DNA of 64,000 nt, from positions 186,001 to 250,000 of the forward strand of contig NZ_FXEG02000005.1 of the NCBI RefSeq assembly GCF_900176255.2, read 5' to 3'. Positions 51,577 to 60,745 of this stretch are shown here, piece by piece; position 1 is the stretch's first letter; each line of letters begins with the position of its first letter. The notes beneath the pieces are model-generated. The model had not been told where the DNA came from. It did not search any database and saw only the letters and a program-made list of their open reading frames with translations. This DNA is from Mycobacterium ahvazicum (lineage in GTDB: Bacteria > Actinomycetota > Actinomycetes > Mycobacteriales > Mycobacteriaceae). The translations under genes were made by a program, and so were the position numbers.

Positions 51577-52497
51577 TCAGCCGCCGGATGCCTGCGGCTG
51601 CGCGGGGTCGCCGGACCGGCGCAGCAGCCGCACGAAGTCGTCGATGGACAGCGTCTCGCCGCGGCGGGCGGGATCGATGCTGGCCGCCAGCAAGCGATTT
51701 GCCGATTCGTTGCCCGAGCCCGCCCACTCCGAGAACGCGTTGCGCGACGTCTTGCGCCGTTGCGCGAACGCGATGTCAATTAATTCGAACACCTGGCGCC
51801 GGAAGGCGTCGTCCGTGGGCCATGGCGCGCGGTCGTACCGGTCGATGCGGACCAGCCCGGAGTAGACGCGGGGCACCGGCCAGAACACGGTCGGCGACAC
51901 CATGCCGCACCGGCGAACCCGCCCGAAGAAGCGCACCTTGACGCTGGGCACGCCGTACTCCTTGCCGCCCGGCTCGGCGGCCAGCCGCTCGGCGACCTCG
52001 GCCTGCACCATCACGGTGACGGTCGCGAGGGTCGGGAATTCGGCGAGCAGATGCAGCAACGCCGGGACCGCGACGTTGTAGGGCAGATTCGCGACTAAGG
52101 CTGTTGGGCCGGACGGCCCGGGGGCCAGCTCGTCGCGCCGCAGGTTCAGCACGTCGCGGTTGAGCACCGTCAGCCGTTGGATCTCGCTGTGGGAGTGCTC
52201 ACCGACGGTCTGCGGCAGCCGCTCGGCGAGCACCGGGTCGATTTCGATGGCGGTGACCGTGGCACCGCGGTCGAGCAGCGCCAAGGTGAGCGAGCCGAGA
52301 CCCGGGCCGACCTCCAGGACGTGGTCGGCGCGGCCGATTCCAGAAGTCGAAACTATCCGCCGGACGGTATTGGCGTCGTGGACGAAGTTCTGGCCCAACG
52401 ATTTTCGTGGCCGAAATTCAAGTTCTTTGGCCAGCCGCCTGATATCGGTTCGTCCGAGCAGCTGGATTGTCAGCGCGCACCGGCTCTTCCGCTGCAC
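51577..52497 (-). CDS. ksgA: 16S rRNA dimethyladenosine transferase
   Basis: 306 residues from a GTG (VQRKSRCALTIQLLG) inside the end of rpfB, overlapping it by 28 bp. Motifs: RKSLGQNFVHDANTV, SAM motif LEVGPGLGSLTLALLD, catalytic NLPYN, and the C-terminal FELIDIAFAQRRKTSRNAF. Dimethylates the two adenines in the 3' hairpin of 16S rRNA. The overlap with rpfB indicates translational coupling, as in M. tuberculosis. Confidence 0.93.
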   Translation of the reverse strand: MQRKSRCALTIQLLGRTDIRRLAKELEFRPRKSLGQNFVHDANTVRRIVSTSGIGRADHVLEVGPGLGSLTLALLDRGATVTAIEIDPVLAERLPQTVGEHSHSEIQRLTVLNRDVLNLRRDELAPGPSGPTALVANLPYNVAVPALLHLLAEFPTLATVTVMVQAEVAERLAAEPGGKEYGVPSVKVRFFGRVRRCGMVSPTVFWPVPRVYSGLVRIDRYDRAPWPTDDAFRRQVFELIDIAFAQRRKTSRNAFSEWAGSGNESANRLLAASIDPARRGETLSIDDFVRLLRRSGDPAQPQASGG

Positions 52498-53558
52498 ACC
52501 GGCCAGGCGCCCCAACCCTGGCGCTCCCTGGTCACCTCGGCGACCGTGATCTGCTCGTCGCGGCTGGCGAGGTCGGCGCGCGGGGCAAACCGCAACCCGC
52601 CGTTGCGCTCCCACGTACTTTGATCGAACTGCACGCCGCCGTAATAGCCGTTGCCGGTATTGATCGCCCAGTTTCCACCGGCCTCGCAGCCGGCGATGGC
52701 ATCCCAGATGGATCCATCGGTCACCGGCGGCACCTCGGTGCCGGGCTTGGTGCCCACCCGCACCACCGAGTCGCGCGCCGGCGCGATCACGATGTTGGCG
52801 ATCGGCAGCCGGCCGGTCTCCACTCCGTTGACCGTGGCGACCGCGTAGGTCACGTCTTGGGTGCCCGGGCTCCCCGGGTCCTCGACAACCTGGCGGCTCA
52901 TGTTCATGTCGGGGTCTTCGACCTTGCGTGCGTTGGGCGCCAACGGGACCCGCTCGGTGACCTTCTCGATGCGGTTACGCGTCACCTGGATCTGCATGCC
53001 GTCGACGATCGGCGCCGTCGCGGCGGGCACCACCTGATCGCTGTCTTGCAGCGGCACGCCTGCCGCACTCAGCAATCCCGCGACGTTGGGCGCCGGCAGG
53101 TGCACCATGCGGATGTTGCCGCCGTCGTTGATCTGGACGCTCTTAGCGCTGACGACCGGCAGGGCCATGCCGGCCAGCGGAACCCGGCTGGCGCGCGAGG
53201 CGGCTGCCGGAGCGGTGTCGGTCATCGCGAGCTGCGCCAGCGCTTCGTCGACGGTGGAGGCGGTCGTCCACACCTGCTTGGTGTCGCTGCCGTCCAGCGA
53301 GATCTGCAGCGGCCGGCTGCGGCGCAGCGTGATCTTGTCCGCATCGTGGATCTGCACGTCGGCGGCGGGGTACAGGTCGTCGCGCTGATCGACGACGTAG
53401 CCGTTCTCTTCGACGATGTCGATCACCTTCGACTTCATCGTCGTCACCCGCATCGCGATGCCGTCGACGGTCAACGTCACCGTCTTGGACACCGAGACCG
53501 CGAAACCGCCGGCGACCGCGAGCGCTACCAGCAGCCCTGAAACGACGAGCCGCAACAT
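52470..53558 (-). CDS. rpfB: Resuscitation-promoting factor RpfB (no lipobox Cys)
   Basis: 362 residues, identical in length to M. tuberculosis RpfB when started at MLRLVVSGLL. One N-terminal membrane helix, three DUF348 repeats (about 25-190), a G5 domain (about 195-275) and the Rpf catalytic domain with Glu in IAGCEAGGNWAINTGNGYYGG and the Cys pair closing it. Cleaves peptidoglycan and promotes growth resumption. Position 24, Cys in M. tuberculosis (lipobox), is Ser here, so the protein looks membrane-anchored or secreted, not lipidated. A TTG 13 codons upstream is an unlikely start. Confidence 0.93.
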   Translation of the reverse strand: MLRLVVSGLLVALAVAGGFAVSVSKTVTLTVDGIAMRVTTMKSKVIDIVEENGYVVDQRDDLYPAADVQIHDADKITLRRSRPLQISLDGSDTKQVWTTASTVDEALAQLAMTDTAPAAASRASRVPLAGMALPVVSAKSVQINDGGNIRMVHLPAPNVAGLLSAAGVPLQDSDQVVPAATAPIVDGMQIQVTRNRIEKVTERVPLAPNARKVEDPDMNMSRQVVEDPGSPGTQDVTYAVATVNGVETGRLPIANIVIAPARDSVVRVGTKPGTEVPPVTDGSIWDAIAGCEAGGNWAINTGNGYYGGVQFDQSTWERNGGLRFAPRADLASRDEQITVAEVTRERQGWGAWPVCSGRAGAR

Positions 53559-53740
53559 CGGCGATGGGGTTTGATGAAGCCTTCTCAGTACAGTCAACGC
53601 GCGTCTACCCCGACCTCAGCAACCACTTAACGACCTACCCAGCAGCATTCGACAACAGTGCAATAAACCAACAATTCGATCACAAGACGGTAACGAACCG
53701 GTCAAGCTGGAGCAACTCCGGCGCGAATATGTTGTGGAAA

Positions 53741-54595
53741 TCACCCGCCCGATTCGACGAGTCCGTAGACCCGTCCGGCATTGCTCGTGGTGATTCGGGC
53801 TAGTTCCTCCGCCGGACGATCGAGCAGTTCCGCGATCGCACGAACAGTATAAGGAAGGCAATACGGCTCGTTGGGCGCGCCGCGATAAGGATGTGGTGTC
53901 AAAAACGGTGCGTCGGTTTCCACCAGCAGCTGTTCAGCCGGCACCTGCGGCACGGCCTCGCGCAGCGCGCGCGCGTTCCGGAAGCTCACCGTTCCGGACA
54001 GGCTGACATACCACCCGGCGTCGGCGCAGCGACGGGCCATCGCGCTGTCGGACGAAAAGCAGTGGAAGATCACGGTTTCGGGAGCGCCTTCGGCGTCCAG
54101 CACGTCGAGCACCGCGGCGTCGGCGTCCCGGTTGTGAATCATCAGCGGCTTGCCGCACCGCTTGGCCAGGTCGATATGCCACGCGAAGGCCTCCCGCTGC
54201 ACATCGGGCGCGGCGCAGCCGTCCAGCCGACCGGGCCAGTACAGGTCCATTCCGGTCTCCCCCACGGCCACCACGCGGGGATCGGCGACCAGTCGCTCGA
54301 TCTCACCGCGCGCCGCGTCATCGAGGGCGTTCGCGCGCGTGGGGTGCAACGCCACCGCGGCGTACACGCGCGGGTCCCAGCCGGCAGCCCGGGCCGCCCA
54401 CCGCGCCGAGTCCAGATCGTCGGCGATCGTCACGACGGCCCCCACCCCCACCGCGGCGGCACGGTCGAGGATGGCCGCCACGCCGGCGGCGTCGTGGGCG
54501 CCGCAGGCGTCGAGGTGGGTGTGCGCATCGATCAGGGGCGCCAGCGGCGCCGGGGCGGGTGGCGCTTCTCGTTTACCAGGTCGGCTGGAGCTCAC
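53741..54595 (-). CDS. tatD: TatD-family metal-dependent deoxyribonuclease
   Basis: 284 residues from a GTG (VSSSRPGKREAPPAP); the frame extends much further upstream but that part overlaps metG and is spurious. Metal-binding and catalytic motifs: IDAHTHLDACG, ALHPTRA, VAVGETGMDLYWPG, IHNRDAD, IFHCFSS and LLVETDAPFLTPHP. 3'-5' exonuclease/DNase linked to DNA repair and oxidative stress. Only 24 bp separates its start from the divergent metG start, so transcripts must be leaderless or overlap. Confidence 0.92.
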   Translation of the reverse strand: MSSSRPGKREAPPAPAPLAPLIDAHTHLDACGAHDAAGVAAILDRAAAVGVGAVVTIADDLDSARWAARAAGWDPRVYAAVALHPTRANALDDAARGEIERLVADPRVVAVGETGMDLYWPGRLDGCAAPDVQREAFAWHIDLAKRCGKPLMIHNRDADAAVLDVLDAEGAPETVIFHCFSSDSAMARRCADAGWYVSLSGTVSFRNARALREAVPQVPAEQLLVETDAPFLTPHPYRGAPNEPYCLPYTVRAIAELLDRPAEELARITTSNAGRVYGLVESGG

Positions 54596-54619
54596 GCGCA
54601 CACAATAGGGTGAATCTCG

Positions 54620-56176
54620 ATGAGGCCCTATTACGTCACTACTGCGATCGCGTATCCAAACGGCGCGCCGCACGTGGGTCATGCCTACGAATACATCGCG
54701 ACCGACACGATCGCCCGCTTCAAGCGGCTCGACGGTTACGACGTGCGGTTCCTGACCGGGACCGACGAGCACGGCCAGAAAGTCGCCGAGACCGCGGCCG
54801 CCGCGGGGGTACCGACCGCCGAGCTGGCGCGGCGCAATTCCGATGTGTTCCAACGCATGCAGGAAGCGCTGAACATTTCGTTCGACCGCTTCATCCGCAC
54901 CACCGACGCCGACCACCACGAGGCGTCCAAGGAGATCTGGCGGCGCATGCAGGCGGCCGGAGACATCTATCTGGCGACCTATTCCGGGTGGTACTCGGTG
55001 CGCGACGAGCGCTACTTCAGCGACTCGGAAACCGAGGTGGTCGACGGAACCCGGATCGCCACCGAGACCGGCGCGCCGGTGACCTGGAGCGAGAAGGAGC
55101 AGACGTTCTTCTTCCGGCTCTCGGCCTACGCCGACAAGCTGCTGGCCCACTACGAGGCCAATCCCGACTTCATCGGACCCGAGGTGCGGCGCAACGAGGT
55201 CGTCAGCTTCGTCTCGGGCGGGCTGACCGATTTCTCGATCTCGCGAACCACCTTCGACTGGGGCGTGCAGGTGCCCGAGCACCCCGACCACGTCATGTAC
55301 GTCTGGGTCGACGCACTGACCAACTACTTGACCGGTGCCGGATTCCCCGACACCGGCTCGGAGTTGTTCCGCCGCTACTGGCCCGCCGATTTGCACATGA
55401 TCGGCAAGGACATCATCCGGTTCCACGCGGTCTACTGGCCGGCGTTTCTGATGTCGGCCGGAATCGAGCTGCCGAGAAGGGTTTTCGCGCACGGGTTCTT
55501 GCACCACCGCGGCGAGAAGATGAGCAAATCGGTAGGCAACACCATCGACCCGGTGGCGCTGGCGGATGCGTTCGGCGTGGACCAGCTGCGCTACTTCCTG
55601 CTGCGCGAGGTGCCGTTCGGCCAGGACGGCAGCTACAGCGAAGAGGCCATCATCAACCGGATCAACACCGATCTGGCCAACGAGTTGGGGAACTTGGCGC
55701 AGCGTTCGTTGTCGATGATCGCCAAGAACCTCGACGGCGTGATGCCCGAACCCGGTGAGTTCACCGCCGCCGACTCCGACCTGCTCGCGACGGCCGACGC
55801 GTTATTGGAGCGGGTGCGCGCGAATTTCGACGAGCAGGCCATGCACTTGGCACTCGAGGCGATCTGGCTGATGCTGGGCGAGGCCAACAGATACTTTTCG
55901 GCCGAGCAGCCGTGGGTGTTGCGCAAGAGCGAATCCGAGGCGGACCAGGTGCGCTTCCGGACCGTGCTCTACGTCACCTGCGAGGCGGTCCGCATCGCGG
56001 CACTGCTGGTGGCGCCGGTGATGCCGGAGTCGGCCGGCAAGTTGCTGGACCTACTCGGGCAGGCCGACGGCCGGCGGACGTTTGCCGCGATCGGTGCGCG
56101 GCTAACCCCTGGCTCGGTGCTGCCGGCGCCTACCGGGGTGTTTCCCCGATACCAGCCAGCTTCCGAAGACGAGTGA
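54620..56176 (+). CDS. metG: Methionyl-tRNA synthetase
   Basis: 518 residues. Class I motifs: the HIGH-type PNGAPHVGHAYEY and KMSKSVGN; FLTGTDEHGQKVAETA and WVDALTNYLTG are typical. This is the short form without a C-terminal tRNA-binding domain, as in M. tuberculosis MetS. Charges tRNA-Met. Divergent from tatD, matching Rv1008/Rv1007c. Confidence 0.96.
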   Translation: MRPYYVTTAIAYPNGAPHVGHAYEYIATDTIARFKRLDGYDVRFLTGTDEHGQKVAETAAAAGVPTAELARRNSDVFQRMQEALNISFDRFIRTTDADHHEASKEIWRRMQAAGDIYLATYSGWYSVRDERYFSDSETEVVDGTRIATETGAPVTWSEKEQTFFFRLSAYADKLLAHYEANPDFIGPEVRRNEVVSFVSGGLTDFSISRTTFDWGVQVPEHPDHVMYVWVDALTNYLTGAGFPDTGSELFRRYWPADLHMIGKDIIRFHAVYWPAFLMSAGIELPRRVFAHGFLHHRGEKMSKSVGNTIDPVALADAFGVDQLRYFLLREVPFGQDGSYSEEAIINRINTDLANELGNLAQRSLSMIAKNLDGVMPEPGEFTAADSDLLATADALLERVRANFDEQAMHLALEAIWLMLGEANRYFSAEQPWVLRKSESEADQVRFRTVLYVTCEAVRIAALLVAPVMPESAGKLLDLLGQADGRRTFAAIGARLTPGSVLPAPTGVFPRYQPASEDE

Positions 56177-56233
56177 GCGAAAACGAATGGCAGCAAACCG
56201 CCGTCAGGGCACACGACAGGAAATATGTGCAAC

Positions 56234-56671
56234 ATGACCTCTGGCATAGACCATAATCGCTCTGTGGAGCGACGACAGAATCGGCACCAGCACAATCAAT
56301 CGCCGATGACCACCTTGAAGCAGCTGCCTGCCCTGGTGGTGCTGGAGCGGATTCCGGTCCCAGTGCTGGCCGTCGGCGACGACGGGGCGATCCTGTTCAC
56401 CAACACCGCATTTGCGGAGATGGTCGGCTACGAACCCGAAGAGGTGCTGGCGCTGCGCTTCGGCGAGGTTTTCCACCGGGCTCCCGACTCGGAATCCTCG
56501 CTGCTGTCTGTTGTCCATGCCCTGGCGAACGAGGTCGTCGAGTTGGCACACAAGGACGGGTCGGTCGTGCGTGCGCTGATGAGCAAATCAGTGGGGATGC
56601 GCGCCGACGACCGATTCGCCCTGGCGACCTTCCAGGATCTGACCGAGCAGCTGTGGGACGACGAGCGCTGA
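56234..56671 (+). CDS. Stand-alone PAS-domain protein
   Basis: 145 residues from MTSGIDHNRS, where AGGAAA lies 11 bases upstream; ATGs at 56225 and 56306 (MTTLKQLPAL) are alternatives. Residues about 30-140 form one PAS domain: PVPVLAVGDDGAILFTNTAFAEMVGYEPEEVLALRF and the PAC-like AHKDGSVVRALMSKSVGMRA...TFQDLTEQ. No kinase, cyclase or DNA-binding domain is attached, so it would act through a partner or as a ligand sensor. Inserted between metG and the Rv1006-like gene relative to M. tuberculosis. Function unknown. Confidence 0.75.
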   Translation: MTSGIDHNRSVERRQNRHQHNQSPMTTLKQLPALVVLERIPVPVLAVGDDGAILFTNTAFAEMVGYEPEEVLALRFGEVFHRAPDSESSLLSVVHALANEVVELAHKDGSVVRALMSKSVGMRADDRFALATFQDLTEQLWDDER

Positions 56672-56698
56672 CGTCCCGTGAACCCTTGAGCCCGCCGA

Positions 56699-58678
56699 TC
56701 AGCGCCGGGCTCGCAGCACGATCACTCCGGCACCGACGACGGTCACCGCGAGCCATGCGCCGCCCACCCACCACAGCCACCCCAGGTCGGAGTGGTCCTC
56801 GGGTGCGTTGACCGGACCGGCCGTCGGCGAGTGTTCGACGGTCACCGGGTCCTGTCCGGCCACGGCGACCACCGCGACACCCTTGAGCCGCTGCCAGCGC
56901 TTGTTGTTGTCACCGCCCAGCCACCGGATCAGCTCGTCGACCTGAGCCGACGTGCCGTTGGACGTCGCGACCAGCAGTGACCGGCCATGGTTGAAAACCG
57001 TTTGGAGAGAACCGAATTTCATCACCGGATCCAGCGCGAGCGTGGTCGGTTTGCCGTCGGCCGTGTAGGCGTTGACGGTGATCGGCCCGCTGGGTCCCGC
57101 CGACACCGGAAGTACGACGTTGGAATGGTTCCACCCGTCGGCCGAAATCAGGATCGCGGGATTCGACGAATCGATGGCCTGCTGCACGCTCGTCACATGG
57201 GTGTAGATGGGCGTCGAACTGATTCGCTGCAGACCCACCACCAGGCTGACGGCGCGCAGGGTGTCCGGCAGCGAGTGAGCCTCGATGCCCACCTGGACCC
57301 GGGGCATCAGCGCCTGGGGCAGCGACTGGAAGCCGTCGGGTACCGGCGGTGTGGCGGGCTTGCTCTCAATAGTGGTGTCGCCGTTGATGTTCAGCGTCAG
57401 TAGCTGGTTCCCGGGCCCGGCGGTGTAGAAGTCCCCGCAGTGTCCCACGTTGCTGGCCACATCGAGCACCACGTCGAGGCTGGTGTAACGCTGCAGCAGC
57501 CGGTCGGGCACATCCACCCAGCGGTCGATGGTGCCGTGGCCGTCGGTCGGGAAGTGATCGATGGTCTCCGGGCCGATGTTGACCGTGACCTGACCGCCGA
57601 TATTGGACGGGGTCGGGGTGTAGGAGCCCTGCAGATGCACGCGCACGTTGCGGATGGACCTGCCGAACCGGGTCTGGTCCAACCCGATCGACACCCGCGG
57701 CTGCAGCGAGGTGGCGTTGGCGACGGTCTGCCCGAGGTCGCGCATGGTCGTGCTGTCGCCGGGCTGTTGCGGGTTGGGCTTGAGTTGTTCCACGACGGCC
57801 TTGGACGAAACCGCCAGCTGGGACAGGTCATTGAACAGCACGGCCGTATCCGATTCGTCGGCCTCCCCCAGCGGTCCCGACATCAGCAGGTACGTCGCCG
57901 CACCGGAGCCTTGCAGGGCCAGCCCGTTGTCCGACCCCTCTTTGACGACGATCTGGCGTTCCAGCGATTGCGGCGGTGCCGGCGGCGCGACCTGTCCTTC
58001 GGGCAATGGGACGACGGCAATCTCGGGGTTCTGCCGGCCATAACGCGAGGCGGCCGAGGCGGCCAGCTGAATCGCCGTGTCCGACTCCGAGGACGACGGC
58101 GATTGCGGCAGGTAGATGCTCAGCTTCTTCAACACCGGCGGCAAGAAGTGCGCCACCGTGGTGGGCGGCTGTTCGACGCCGGTGTAGCTGATCGACGGAC
58201 TGGACAGCCGCAGCGGGCTTTCCGGGTACAGGCAGACCCCGTCTTGGGGCACCAGGTAGGTCCGTAACGTGATCGTCAGCCAGTTGTCGACCACTTCCGC
58301 ACCGGCCAGCGGGATGACCAGCGGTGAATTGTCCGTGCCGGGCAGGTTCAGCCGCGCCAGGGTGCGCTGGTCCTGGCTCACGGTGAGCGTGCCCGTCCGC
58401 AGATTGATCGGCAGCTCGACGGTGGTGTTCAGCGCGGTCGGCGTCAGCCCGCGCAGCACCGGCACGGTAAGCACTTGTGTGCTGGTCAGGCCCCAGAACT
58501 CCAGGTTGGGCGCGGACCCGAGGTCGGCCAGCGACAGGGTCAGCGAGTCCGTCGTCGTACCCGCATCCGAGGGCGCGGCGCCCGCGGGTGGGGCGCTCAC
58601 GACCAGGAACCCGATCACACCGGCCAGAGCAGCAAGCCTGGCTACATACTTCTGGTACACCACCGGAACAGTATGCAT
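56699..58678 (-). CDS. Exported BcsB-like envelope protein (Rv1006-like)
   Basis: 659 residues. Signal peptide (about 1-34), long beta-rich exported region, single C-terminal membrane helix (LWWVGGAWLAVTVVGAGVIVL) and a short basic tail. Patterns such as WGLTSTQVLTVPVLRGLTPTAL, TLARLNLPGTDNSPLVIPL and VDNWLTITLRTYLVPQDGVC with paired Cys resemble the cellulose-synthase accessory subunit BcsB. No glycan synthase is adjacent, although sugar-transfer genes lie 4 kb away. Convergent with the PAS gene, and its metG-side position matches Rv1006. The BcsB link is inference from pattern, not search. Confidence 0.65.
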   Translation of the reverse strand: MHTVPVVYQKYVARLAALAGVIGFLVVSAPPAGAAPSDAGTTTDSLTLSLADLGSAPNLEFWGLTSTQVLTVPVLRGLTPTALNTTVELPINLRTGTLTVSQDQRTLARLNLPGTDNSPLVIPLAGAEVVDNWLTITLRTYLVPQDGVCLYPESPLRLSSPSISYTGVEQPPTTVAHFLPPVLKKLSIYLPQSPSSSESDTAIQLAASAASRYGRQNPEIAVVPLPEGQVAPPAPPQSLERQIVVKEGSDNGLALQGSGAATYLLMSGPLGEADESDTAVLFNDLSQLAVSSKAVVEQLKPNPQQPGDSTTMRDLGQTVANATSLQPRVSIGLDQTRFGRSIRNVRVHLQGSYTPTPSNIGGQVTVNIGPETIDHFPTDGHGTIDRWVDVPDRLLQRYTSLDVVLDVASNVGHCGDFYTAGPGNQLLTLNINGDTTIESKPATPPVPDGFQSLPQALMPRVQVGIEAHSLPDTLRAVSLVVGLQRISSTPIYTHVTSVQQAIDSSNPAILISADGWNHSNVVLPVSAGPSGPITVNAYTADGKPTTLALDPVMKFGSLQTVFNHGRSLLVATSNGTSAQVDELIRWLGGDNNKRWQRLKGVAVVAVAGQDPVTVEHSPTAGPVNAPEDHSDLGWLWWVGGAWLAVTVVGAGVIVLRARR

Positions 58679-58752
58679 TCTTTCGGTACGTTGTCGAAAC
58701 GGCGCGCAGTCCAGGCGGCGGGCCGAGGCCCGCGGTGGGCATTCGCCCAGGC

Positions 58753-59460
58753 TCACCCGATTTCCGAGACCGCGGCGCTGTCGCGACGCATCGCAGCGGG
58801 CCGGGCATGGCGCAAGGCCTCGCGGGAAAGGAACTGACGGAAGTACGCCAGCGACGCCTCCGAGACGATGCCGGGGAGCAGCAGTTCCCACACCCGGGTC
58901 AAGCGCTCGAGGTCACCGGTGCCGCCACCCTCTTTATCCAGACCGGATATCGCGTCGGCCAGCGCCCGGGCGCCGAACATGGCGCCGACGATGGTCTCGC
59001 TGACCCATTCGGGATTGAGGTCTGGGCGCAGGTCACCCTCGGAGATCGCCCGCCTGGCCTCGGCGGCCAGCAGCTCAACCATGCCTGCACAGAAGTGCCC
59101 CGCCGCTTGGTTGAAACCGCGCAACGTGCAGGTCAGCTGCTCGGCGGCGCGGGCGGTCTGGTCCGAGCTCAGCATCCCGACGATCGTGAACGTGCCATGC
59201 AGCAGGTTTTCCAGCCCCGGTGAGGCCTTCCCGCACACGTTCCGGAACGCGTTGAGCAGCGTGTCGGCACCCTCCTCGATGATGGCCGACGCGAGGGACT
59301 CTTTGGAATCGAAGTGGTGGTAGAGGGCGCCTTTGGTCATCCCGGTGCGCTCGATGATGGTGCCCCAGCCGGCGGCCGAATAGCCGACCTCGCCGAACAC
59401 ATCGATGGCGGCGGTAAGGATCTTTCGCCGGGTGACCTCAGACCGGACCTGGCGCGCCAT
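58753..59460 (-). CDS. TetR-family regulator (gamma-butyrolactone receptor-like)
   Basis: 235 residues. Helix-turn-helix ILTAAIDVFGEVGYSAAGWGTIIERTGMTKGALYHHFDSKESLA; the ScbR-like wording TKGALYHHFDSKE is characteristic. The C-terminal domain spans about 75-210. It is followed upstream by a second TetR on the same strand (120-bp spacer), suggesting duplication or a paired switch controlling the PPE/polysaccharide genes to the right. Ligand and targets unknown. Confidence 0.85.
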   Translation of the reverse strand: MARQVRSEVTRRKILTAAIDVFGEVGYSAAGWGTIIERTGMTKGALYHHFDSKESLASAIIEEGADTLLNAFRNVCGKASPGLENLLHGTFTIVGMLSSDQTARAAEQLTCTLRGFNQAAGHFCAGMVELLAAEARRAISEGDLRPDLNPEWVSETIVGAMFGARALADAISGLDKEGGGTGDLERLTRVWELLLPGIVSEASLAYFRQFLSREALRHARPAAMRRDSAAVSEIG

Positions 59461-59580
59461 TACCCCTGCTCCTCCGGAGTGTCATCGAGCGCGCAGATAA
59501 CGGTGATCTCGTCTCACATTGCGCTGCAACAGAATCAAGATTAACAGCAGTCGCAAATCCGGCCGGGATGTTCGCCCTGG

Positions 59581-60279
59581 TTACGGCGAATCGTCGGCGG
59601 TCGACGGGGGCTCGGCGGGGGTTGAACTGGTGTTGACCGCCAGCGCGGCACGTCGCCGCAGGGATTGACGGGAGTAGTCGTCGCGGTCGGGTTGCAGGAT
59701 CCCGCCCAACAGCAGGCCCCAGCACTTTTCCAGGTCGAGCAGGAACCGCTCGGGATCGTCCAGATTGCTGGTCTTGCGCAGCCCCATGTGCAGGGACACC
59801 ATCATGCGTCCCACGTCCAACGGTTCGCACCGTTCGTCGACGTCGCCCTCGGCGATGGCCTGTTGCACGACGTCACCCAGGGCTTTGATCCACTGATCCA
59901 GCAGCTTCTCCTGTAGTCCTTCGGAACGCCCGACCGACTCGATCAGGTTCAATCCCGCCCTGACCTGGTCGGTCTTGATGTCCTGAATCGCGATCAGGTA
60001 CGAGAAATCGATCAGCGTCTCCAGGCCCGACAGACCGCGCGTCACCAGGTCCTGGACGGCCAGGGCGCCCGCTTCGGTCTGCCGGTCGATGATCGCGACG
60101 GCCAAGGCGTGCTTCGACCGGAAGTGGAAGTACATCGCACCCTTGGTCAGTTCGGCCTCGGCGAGGATGTCGTCGAGCCCCACCTCGTGATAGGCACGCC
60201 GGGCGAACTGGTGCGATGCGGCGCGCAGGATGTGTCGGCGGGTCGCATCGGCCCGTCCGTCGGTTGAATGGCTCGTCAT
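59581..60279 (-). CDS. Second TetR-family regulator (gamma-butyrolactone receptor-like)
   Basis: 232 residues from MTSHSTDGRADATRRH; the longer open frame upstream lacks conservation. Helix-turn-helix ILRAASHQFARRAYHEVGLDDILAEAELTKGAMYFHFRSKHALA, and a C-terminal ligand domain ending LEKCWGLLLGGILQPD. Similar in layout to the neighbouring TetR (both ...LxxxWELLLPGI / KCWGLLLGGI), so they are paralogues. Divergent from the PE remnant and PPE gene, with about 380 bp of shared upstream DNA. Confidence 0.85.
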   Translation of the reverse strand: MTSHSTDGRADATRRHILRAASHQFARRAYHEVGLDDILAEAELTKGAMYFHFRSKHALAVAIIDRQTEAGALAVQDLVTRGLSGLETLIDFSYLIAIQDIKTDQVRAGLNLIESVGRSEGLQEKLLDQWIKALGDVVQQAIAEGDVDERCEPLDVGRMMVSLHMGLRKTSNLDDPERFLLDLEKCWGLLLGGILQPDRDDYSRQSLRRRAALAVNTSSTPAEPPSTADDSP

Positions 60280-60660
60280 CGAAGCGGACAACTCGGCTCT
60301 CCGGCAGGGGGATCGCCGATCGCTCGCCGGCGGCAATCCCTTGCCGATGCGGAATCTTGCTAGGCCCGCATGTGTCCCCGCTGCGAGGCCCTGACCTGGG
60401 GTGATCGCCATCATATCGATGATGCCTTCCTCGAGCAGGGCGCACACCTCGGCTCTTCAGCGGTTGGCGCAAACCCGCACCGCGATTCTCGGGACGACAT
60501 TTGAACTGTTTCTGAGATTAGCAGCACGGTCACAAAATTAGCGGCTGTGTTCACCAGAACCTCGATACTTGTAGTCAGCATCACTCGCAGAACGTTGACT
60601 ATTGGTATGTTTTTTACGCTATTATCAACTAGCCAGTTTGTTATAGCGAACCTCTCGGGG
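60280..60660. promoter_or_regulatory. Divergent regulatory region with candidate PPE promoter
   Basis: 380 bp between the second TetR and the PE remnant. The right half is AT-rich. TTGACT at 60595-60600 and TATTAT at 60620-60625, 19 bases apart, form a plausible SigA promoter reading toward the PPE gene. No clear long dyad was found for the TetR operators. Confidence 0.45.
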
Positions 60661-60729
60661 ATGGAAAACATGTCGTTCGTCGTCACTCAGTCGACCAGCC
60701 AGGCCGCACCGGCCCGCGCGGCTCGCTGA
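60661..60729 (+). pseudogene. Truncated PE-like start / 22-residue leader peptide
   Basis: ATG-started frame giving MENMSFVVTQSTSQAAPARA plus AR, then TGA, 16 bp before the PPE ATG. MSFVVTQ is the classic opening of PE proteins, and PE genes normally precede their PPE partner in this spacing. The frame stops after 22 codons, so this is either a collapsed PE gene or a leader peptide coupled to the PPE gene. Confidence 0.5.
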
Positions 60730-60745
60730 CCCAGGGATTCAGACA

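Noticed and set aside
54600..55507. Upstream extension of the tatD frame across metG
   Set aside because: Reads antisense through metG; residues are Arg/Gly-rich and the TatD family begins at IDAHTHLD shortly after the chosen GTG.
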